Origin: Asterias rubens
Taxonomy: Eukaryota; Echinodermata; Asteroidea; Forcipulatida; Asteriidae
NCBI RefSeq assembly: GCF_902459465.1
Contig: NC_047070.1
Coordinates: 4,018,554 to 4,082,553 of the forward strand
DNA length: 64,000 nt
Reading direction: 5' to 3'
The notes under the pieces are model-generated. The model saw only the letters and a list, made by a program, of their open reading frames with translations. It was not told the DNA's origin and did not search any database. A program made the position numbers and the translations under genes. Positions 57,363-64,000 of this stretch are shown here, piece by piece; the stretch's first letter is position 1; every line of letters starts with the position of its first letter.

Positions 57363-58632
57363 ATGACCAGCAGTATTCTCCTTTGGGGGTATACCACCAA
57401 CATAGTGCATAAAATAACAAGCCTGTGAAAATTTGAACTCACATTGGTCATCGGAAGTTGCAAGAGAATAATAAAAGAAAAACACCATTATTTAACCATT
57501 TTTCTTACTTTCAGATGCATAAAATAAGGCTTCGGCCTGAAGTCTTTTATTAATTGAGTGGGAAATTACCTCTTTCTCAAAAACTATACGTTTAATACTT
57601 CATAGGGAGCCGTTTCTCAAAATTTTGTATATACTCATCATCAGCTCTCCATTGCCGTTTACCAAGTAACTTTTTATGCTCACAATTATTCGGAGGTGAG
57701 TTGGTTGATGGTTTACTAAGTGTAGCTGGAGGTATGTTGGAGCTGAACTTTTGACGTGCATCGCAGAAGTCGATATGTGGTAGGTTTGTTTTGGTCTGTC
57801 TAATTGTGGCTGGAACTATCGTGCTTATCATTGTGTGTCCTTTAAATGCACCGGACACCTTAGGTAGGTGTCAAAGACCGGTCTTCTCACTTGGTGTCTC
57901 TCAACATATGCACAAAATAACAAACCTGTTTGTGAAAGTTTATTAAAACTCAATTGGTCGTCGAAGTTGCGAGAGAGTGCTTTGTCTTTGGAGTTGAGTT
58001 GGTTTGATTTTAGCTACGTGCGCGTCATTGTGTTTTTGTAATGGATTGTGGATACAGTTGGCAATGTACGTGCGTCACAATACAAGTCGAGTGTTTTTTC
58101 GTCGGAGTTTCACAGTTTGGCTTGAGTATACAACGTTATTGTGTGTTCTTTAAAAATAGTGCTGTACCCTCACTACTAAGAAGTTTCCCTGCTTTAACAT
58201 TGTTTGATATTTTTTCCCCAATGGTAGTGCCTTTTGAAAAACAAAAATGGCCTTCCCCTATATGTCTGTTATTATTATTATTATAAGAAAAGATGCGGGA
58301 AAAGCTAATCAGCCTTGGAGACACAATTCCTTCATTGTCAAATTCTGTCTGTTCCCTGGTGTGCAAACTCTCACAACTCATTTTAGCTGTACAATAGGAT
58401 TGTAAATTTCATGTATTTTTATATACTTGACGAATAAACCATTCAATTCAATTCAATTCAATTCAATTCAACTCATCCCTTTCTGGAGATGATTTGCTTT
58501 CTTCCTTTGTCATGTTTTAGCAACCTCGGTAAACAACGTTCAATGTCTGTTATCCATCTCTTTTGGTTGCTGTCTCCAAGCTATACGGAATAACATACAC
58601 TGTACTTCCATGAATAAAGACTTTGGCAAAAC

Positions 58633-58720
58633 TGATTGGCCGTTGAAATAATTTAATCTAAATTTACCCCCGACTGTGCCTATAAAAGCCGCAGAGAAAT
58701 TTGAGTCTTTCACAGTTCTT
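58633..58720 (+). promoter_or_regulatory. Likely GPCR promoter: inverted CCAAT box and TATA box
   Basis: TATAAAAG at 58681-58688 is a good TATA box, and GATTGGC (inverted CCAAT) sits at 58633-58639. A start site near 58712 would give a 5' UTR of about 200 nt without needing an intron, which fits the single-exon gene downstream. Confidence 0.6.
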
Positions 58721-58917
58721 GGGTGTATTTGTGTGTGCGTTTCGAATAGCAACCAAACTATAATTTTTGTCAAACTTTTTAAGGTAGATCTAACACATTT
58801 TCAGTTGAAACTCTAAACCATCACTTATCGTCAAATTTGATTGCCGATTTTTGTGGGTGTGTTGTGAGCATCATCTTTGACCGAGAGTTCAAAATTAAAT
58901 AACTATCTGCGTTTAAG

Positions 58918-60162
58918 ATGGATGACATCCAAGTTGGCAACTCTTCCACTGAGATACAGCCGAGTGACTTTCAAATAGACGTGGGTACTTACGTGTACCG
59001 TGTGATGAGCACCGTTACTATTCTGTTGCTCGGAGTGCCTGGAAACTCTCTCATTCTCCGCGTGTATTGGTCAAAGGCGATCACGACAAGCACACACATT
59101 CTGGTCATGTCGTTGGCTCTGATGGATCTCGCCATCTGTTTATGTCAGGTCTCTGATCTTTTGTCCGATGTTGCGCAAATAACTGGTCAAATAAATAAGC
59201 ACATCATGTTTGAGATAATGGGATGGATTGAGGACACCTGCATTAGTTCTTCTGTTGGTCTCACCGTAATCATTGCACTGGATCGTTACGACTGTATCTG
59301 CCGTCCGCAACGGCGATTTTTTAATGCGACAAGAGGAAAGGCGGCAGCTTTCATTTCATTTCTGGTCGCTTTATCTTCAACAACTCCAAAATTCATCAAG
59401 GTATTTATGAACACTGACCTTCCCACATTGGAACAAGTAACGTTGGGAACTTATCTAGCCTATTTATTAATTGCATTTGTGGTCATCATCATTTCTTATT
59501 CTAGGGTCTACATGACAATCCGAAAGCATGTCAAAATTGGTTTGCCGTCCAAGATGGCCAAAGCCGATGTTAGCCCTCCGAAGATCGACCAACAACCAAA
59601 CCCTAACCAACAAACAAACCCTGCTATAACTGCTGCACCAATAAAACCAGAACCAGCTTTACTAACTGTTCCTGACAAATCGGGCAATATGTCACTTCAG
59701 AAGATATCAGTAGCATCTATTTCTACCTCCTTGGTAACATCATCATCGACAAGCGAAACTAACAAGGCGGCCTCAGAGGGTAGCAGTGAGAACAACGTCC
59801 ACCCCACTACGTCACAGATGGGCACGAGTGGGTCCAAAGTTTCAGATCAAGCGCACCGTGACAACAGAGGGCGTCGTGTGAAAACAACTGATGCCCCTTC
59901 TCTGCAGCGGAAGACCACCAGAATGTTGTTGATTACCAGTGTGGTGTTAATGGTGACCTGGCTGCCATATTGTGTTTACCTCTGTGTCTATATTGCTGGC
60001 CTTAATGGGTTGAGTACCAGCCCAATAATCGTAGATATACTAAGTCAGTTTTTTTCTGTTTTGTACGTGAACAATTTCTGTAACCCCATTATTTATGGAC
60101 TTGCAAATAGACGGTTTCGAAAAGACTGTGTGGAACTGCTACGCAATCTTCACATTTGTTAG
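58918..60162 (+). CDS. Rhodopsin-class (class A) G protein-coupled receptor, single exon
   Basis: A 414-residue seven-transmembrane receptor for an unknown ligand. Seen: N-glycosylation sequon NSS at 8-10; TM1 with GN at 42-43; TM2 SLALMDLAIC (D70, the sodium-site Asp); C108 at the top of TM3; DRY at 122-124; a very long Ser/Thr/Pro-rich third intracellular loop (about 205-325); TM6 TWLPYCVYL; TM7 NPIIYGL; and a short tail FRKDCVELLRNLHIC with possible palmitoylation cysteines. Odd points: no cysteine is seen in the second extracellular loop (about 157-178) to pair with C108, TM4 lacks the usual Trp, and TM5 lacks the usual Pro. Motifs suggest an amine- or peptide-type receptor, but I cannot name a subfamily. 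A TATA box lies upstream, and a decayed copy of its 3' end follows. Confidence 0.93.
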   Translation: MDDIQVGNSSTEIQPSDFQIDVGTYVYRVMSTVTILLLGVPGNSLILRVYWSKAITTSTHILVMSLALMDLAICLCQVSDLLSDVAQITGQINKHIMFEIMGWIEDTCISSSVGLTVIIALDRYDCICRPQRRFFNATRGKAAAFISFLVALSSTTPKFIKVFMNTDLPTLEQVTLGTYLAYLLIAFVVIIISYSRVYMTIRKHVKIGLPSKMAKADVSPPKIDQQPNPNQQTNPAITAAPIKPEPALLTVPDKSGNMSLQKISVASISTSLVTSSSTSETNKAASEGSSENNVHPTTSQMGTSGSKVSDQAHRDNRGRRVKTTDAPSLQRKTTRMLLITSVVLMVTWLPYCVYLCVYIAGLNGLSTSPIIVDILSQFFSVLYVNNFCNPIIYGLANRRFRKDCVELLRNLHIC

Positions 60163-60254
60163 ATTTGAATAACCATAACATATCACCTTATTATAGAGCC
60201 ATAACATATAAATTCATCATATAGCCACATATATAACTATAACATATAAACGTT

Positions 60255-60372
60255 ATATACGTGAAAATGTATTGTAAACCTATTATTTACGGTCTTGCAA
60301 ATACACAATTTCGAAAATGTTATGTGGCATTGCTAAATGCAATCTTCACATTGGATTTGAATAACCTAACAT
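60255..60372 (+). pseudogene. Decayed duplicate of the GPCR TM7 and tail
   Basis: TACGTGAAAATGTATTGTAA onward mirrors 60062-60180 of the receptor. It translates in one frame as YCKPIIYGLANTQFRK and continues CYVALLNAIFTL with the receptor's stop lost, then shares the TTTGAATAACC 3' flank. Only about 115 bp remain. Confidence 0.85.
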
Positions 60373-61889
60373 AGCCATAATATAGTGACCTGTGACATCA
60401 CATGTTTACAAAAGAGCCACAGAGCCTGGACTTCCTGCAGGCACGATTTGTACACAGCTCAATGGAAGAAAATATGAATTCTTATATTTGATGGAGATTG
60501 CACTGTCTAATTCTTATCAACTTTTGATATGATGATAGGGGGCACATTTCAAAACTTGTCCAGCTTTTACTTTCATAACTCTTGGTTTTATGTGGAAATT
60601 ATGACACAAAATGTCAACTTTCCCATAGGACCAGTGTAGTACAGTGCCTGCCAGAATACTTAAAGAATGTCCAAGGTCACACTTATTGTAAACAAAGGTC
60701 ACATGGTCTATACGCAGCCCTATAGCATTTCTTTAACATTAGCATGTCAAGTCCACATTAAGTACACCCAACTTATGAGCCTTAAGGAACACGTTGCCTT
60801 GGATCGGTCGAGTTGGTCTTTGAAAAGCGTTTGTAACCGTTTGTTATAAAATGCATATGATTAGAAAGATATTTTAAAAGTAGAATTTAATGATGCACAC
60901 AAGTATCACTCGAAATATTGCGTGGTTTTCCTTTTACCTCGTTAACGTTAAATGTGTACCTGTTATAAAAGCAAGTCGTCAATGTTTTCACGAAGGGAAG
61001 GGCTTGTCGGATTTGTTTCTTCTTTTTTTCCGTACTTTTTACTTTCAATTTGTTTATTTTTATAATAGGCCTATTATTAGTACTATTTTATATTCCCCCT
61101 TTTTTTCTTTTTCTTCGCTTATTAGATTAATGATAGTGAAGTGTTTGTGAGTAATATATAACCGAAACATCAGCACCCTCATTCCGGCGCCATTTTTCCA
61201 ACATTATTTCTACCTCCATGCCTCAACTAAGTCGATTTGGCAGGAGATTCGGTCCCTGGTCATTCTGTCCCACATACAGCAAACTATGTACAAACTATAC
61301 TGATAGCGCCCTCTTTTGAAACTTCCTCCTTCAGCCCACTTTAATTTTCCATAATATGGGGGACAGAATTTTCAGCGGACCGATTTCCCTGGTACACCGG
61401 GACAGTAACATGGTCGGCTATTGACGATGTATGAAGATATGATTCTTCTACGGACAACCCTGAGCCTGTCGATTGTCTATCACAATTTTTCTCAAAGAGA
61501 ACACTGGTATTACGTTATTCCTATGTCGAGATCGGAGATGCCAACATGATCACCATCGTCGGGTTTTTCACAAGCAATGGAAAATTATATTGTATGATAT
61601 TTCACGGCGTAAATACAAAAGTGTACGTCTTGTCTTAGTAACAAATTTCAAAGCCTTTAAAATCGGAGAAGAGCAGTTGTTTTTTCAATCATGTATTTTT
61701 CTTTAATTTTTTCTTTAAGTTTGTGATCAAGAATATAGAGGCCTATTTGATGTGCATCTATTTTGCCTGTTTTTAATTGTTGTTCGTTGTCTCCCCAGGC
61801 TTCGTAGAGCCACACTATCGGTAGACTTGATTCAAGTCCCGTTCTCGTGTGAGGTCCCTAAGCATATCGCGCCAACTAGCAAACAAGCC

Positions 61890-62052
61890 GTATACGCCTC
61901 TCTTAATACTTATGCATGACGTCGTAGTTCTTACCCAAAATGAGGCTATGGGCGCACTTCCCCCTCACTTGCAGTGGCTGCGCCCATCGCCTCGTTTTGA
62001 GTTAGCATTGTGACGTACCTCATGCATAAAAAATTAAGAGAGGCGTATACAG
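61890..62052. mobile_element. Foldback element (GTATACGCCTCTCTTAAT arms)
   Basis: GTATACGCCTCTCTTAATAC with TATGCATGACGTCG and the inverted AATTAAGAGAGGCGTATAC close about 160 bp, with an inner AAAATGAGGC...GCCTCGTTTT pair and GGGCGCA/TGCGCCC. Confidence 0.8.
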
Positions 62053-62564
62053 TGCGTGCGCTCGCCGTCAAATAATGTGGTCCTGAAGGTCCTGTCCCGC
62101 GTGCGGAACAGGTTGGGGAATCCAGAACATCAAAAAGATGGTTTTCTGGCGATGGCATGCAAGCAAGGGATTGGGGGTGAGTCAAGTCCACTATTGGGAG
62201 AGGGACAATGCTGATGCATTGAATTCGAAAATGGGTCACGTGAAAATAGTGAAAACCCGATTACACATTTTGCATGACATCGATGCACAATTAAACGCTC
62301 ACTGAGCGATGAACTCCAACAGGGATTTTTTTTCTCATCAAAATGACATTTCAGATAGAAATATTCAAAAGGATGTTTTCTACTGTCATCATCATTAGAC
62401 CGTGTAAGTTTTATGTAAATCTGTGATCTTCACGATTTTGTTTCTTACAAATATTATGTATAATGTTCCTTTAAAATTACTTTAAAACCATGTGGCGTCT
62501 TTAACTAACCTTATACCAGTAGCATAAGATTTGCTCAAACGTCTAATTGAACCGGAGACTGCTA

Positions 62565-63075
62565 ATTGAACAGTCAGTCGTGTTGTTTGCTGTCATTATT
62601 GATATTTGTCTAACAAAGTGTGGGCCTAAAACTGCTAATAACTCACCCCGCGAAAACAATAAGTGTGGCAAATATTTGTTTTGTCTACTCTTACGCGGTC
62701 ACCGTGGTCAAATGGTCGAGACTGCAGATGACTTGCAATCACGAGGTTGTTGATTCGAATCCCCCCAGCTAACCTCTGATTTCACATTGACTGCAAATAC
62801 TGTCGTCAGAGTTACTGAACCGCAATTGCTTGATTAAACCAATGATATGAGAGGGTTTGGCTGTTGCCAAATTGGCCTTTATTATATCCCCTTGTGTGAG
62901 TTTGCCGAGTTCCCTTGATGGGAACATCATCTAAACAAACAACAAACCGTGAACCAGTCGGTCGTGCTGTTTGCTGTCATTACTGATATTTGTCTAACAA
63001 AGTGTTGACTAGAAATGCTAATAAGTCACCCAGCGAAAACAATAAGTGTGGCAAATATTTGTTTTTGTTCTACCG
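62565..63075 (+). repeat. 110-bp direct repeat flanking a tRNA-derived SINE
   Basis: TTTGCTGTCATTATTGATAT through AATAAGTGTGGCAAATATTT occurs at 62584-62677 and again at 62967-63060, about 383 bp apart. Between them (about 62692-62945) lies a tRNA-like head (CGTGGTCAAATGGTCGAGAC, box B TGATTCGAATCCCC) and body. Confidence 0.75.
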
Positions 63076-64000
63076 TCTACACCGATTTGTATTAAAGGAA
63101 CGTACAGGTTTGGTATCTTTAAATTATCGGCACTAACTTGTTTTTGTTACAAGCCCACAGGCTAGCTTTCGATAGTATAAAGCATTTTGTGAAACATTTA
63201 ACTTGTATGTACAAAGAGATTAGTTTGTATGCCCAAAATGTGAATCTGTGAAGTTGCGACGGCAACGTATTAGTGATTGTTCTTAATGCGGGGACATCCG
63301 CTCCAGATCTGAGAAGAAAAAAACACTCACAAACCTTTGAAAGTTTCTATTTCTTTTGATAGCGCCCCGTTTAAATAATACTCACGAACCCAACAGCCCA
63401 TGTTAATGTCCCATTATTTCCAGGACACAGACTTGCCCGATGACACCGCCAGTGCTCGTGTGGACTTATGGACAAGTCGTCACTGCCGTGATAGTTCAAT
63501 GAGTAGCTATTTCTTATCGTGATTGAAGACTGCTCTCGCGCGAGGCTACTGGCTCCTTGACTCCTTTCCGAAACTTAGATCTATATATAGCCCTTTTCGA
63601 AAACCACGACTGCGGCTTTGGATTCGGCTTCAGGCTCTGCCCTCTCGTCTGAAGCCCTGAGCGTGTACGCAAAGCACGCACAAAATATTGTCAAAACAAC
63701 CGCGGGGCCAAGCTATCATAAGATGAATCTGAAGCCGTGGATTTGAAAAGGTGTGGCAGTTGTCTCGCGTGGACCAGCAGTCTCGCGAAAACAACGCCAG
63801 TGTCACGAGAATCGCCGAGAGAGCCAGAACGCGAACACCAACAAACATAACGACTTGTCAGCAAGTCTAGTGCATGTTCCACTCAATGCTGAATGATTTT
63901 CGCGTTGTCCCAGATTAACTTCCGTGTTACTCTTTCATACCATCCACTCTTCATTTCCGTTCCCGGTTACCGCGGTTTTTCTTATATAAATAATTTCCAG

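Larger units (their letters stand above)
55098..58632. other. Gap between the peptide gene and the GPCR
   Basis: Holds the presumed 3' UTR exon of the peptide gene (from about 55922; possible AATAAA at 56982), three MITEs of the TTAA family and partial ones, a GACCGTGTAAG repeat at 56505-56850, a foldback (57205-57362) and an (AATTC)n run at 58444-58472. No coding exon is supported. Confidence 0.55.
60373..64000. other. 3' end of window: repeats, no supported gene
   Basis: Contents: a TATAGAC-family element (60385-60715), AT-rich unique DNA (60720-61850), a foldback (61890-62052), a GACCGTGTAAG repeat (62226-62475), a duplicated segment around a SINE (62565-63075), and a G+C-richer end with several TCTCGCG motifs (63525-63830) resembling an element at 30450-30610. 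An acceptor-like CATTATTTCCAG at 63423 opens a 31-codon frame that cannot be tied to a gene. Confidence 0.5.

Noticed and set aside
57156..57858. Minus-strand open frames of about 90-110 residues
   Set aside because: They span MITE remnants and a foldback element.
63424..63519. Possible terminal exon after CATTATTTCCAG
   Set aside because: A 31-codon frame without a partner exon or recognisable similarity.
1..64000. CRISPR array, bacterial operon, or integrated virus
   Set aside because: All tandem arrays lack the repeat-spacer pattern, all genes are intron-bearing animal genes or a GPCR, and no polymerase, capsid or envelope-type reading frame was seen.

Overview
This is a stretch of animal nuclear DNA: AT-rich, with small exons split by GT-AG introns and crowded with short repeats. 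The protein set and the types of short transposable repeats point to an invertebrate deuterostome, most likely an echinoderm, perhaps a sea star. The species assignment is inference from gene similarity and recollection of the repeat types; no search was run.

Seven protein genes are supported. In order: (1) the last two coding exons of SNRNP200/Brr2, the spliceosomal U5 helicase (+, 606-2119, 5' part outside the window); (2) WDR54, a WD40 protein, complete in eight exons (-, 7020-11475); (3) ZDHHC16, a DHHC palmitoyltransferase, eight coding exons (+, 12476-22892); (4) SLBP, the histone mRNA stem-loop binding protein, six exons (-, 28260-33452); (5) CDC25, the dual-specificity phosphatase that activates CDKs, eleven coding exons (+, 35475-45738); (6) an unrecognised three-exon gene for a 69-residue secreted peptide precursor (+, 53111-55097); (7) a single-exon rhodopsin-class GPCR (+, 58918-60162), with a decayed copy of its 3' end just downstream. 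All exon joins were worked out by hand from splice sites and reading-frame phase, and each chain closes in frame.

The first five genes alternate in direction. SNRNP200 and WDR54 converge, WDR54 and ZDHHC16 diverge from a 1.0-kb gap, ZDHHC16 and SLBP converge, and SLBP and CDC25 diverge from a 2.0-kb gap. The last pair joins two cell-cycle genes, and a perfect palindromic E2F-type site lies 123 bp upstream of the SLBP start codon.

Most of the remaining DNA is repeats: at least a dozen copies of a roughly 380-bp TTAA-flanked inverted-repeat element, a second family beginning GGGCCCAATTTC, a textbook hAT-type element with 8-bp target duplications, several near-perfect foldback elements, tRNA-derived SINEs, and five sizeable tandem arrays. 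Several elements are nested in one another, which gives a relative insertion order. Nothing resembling a CRISPR array, prokaryotic operon or virus was seen.
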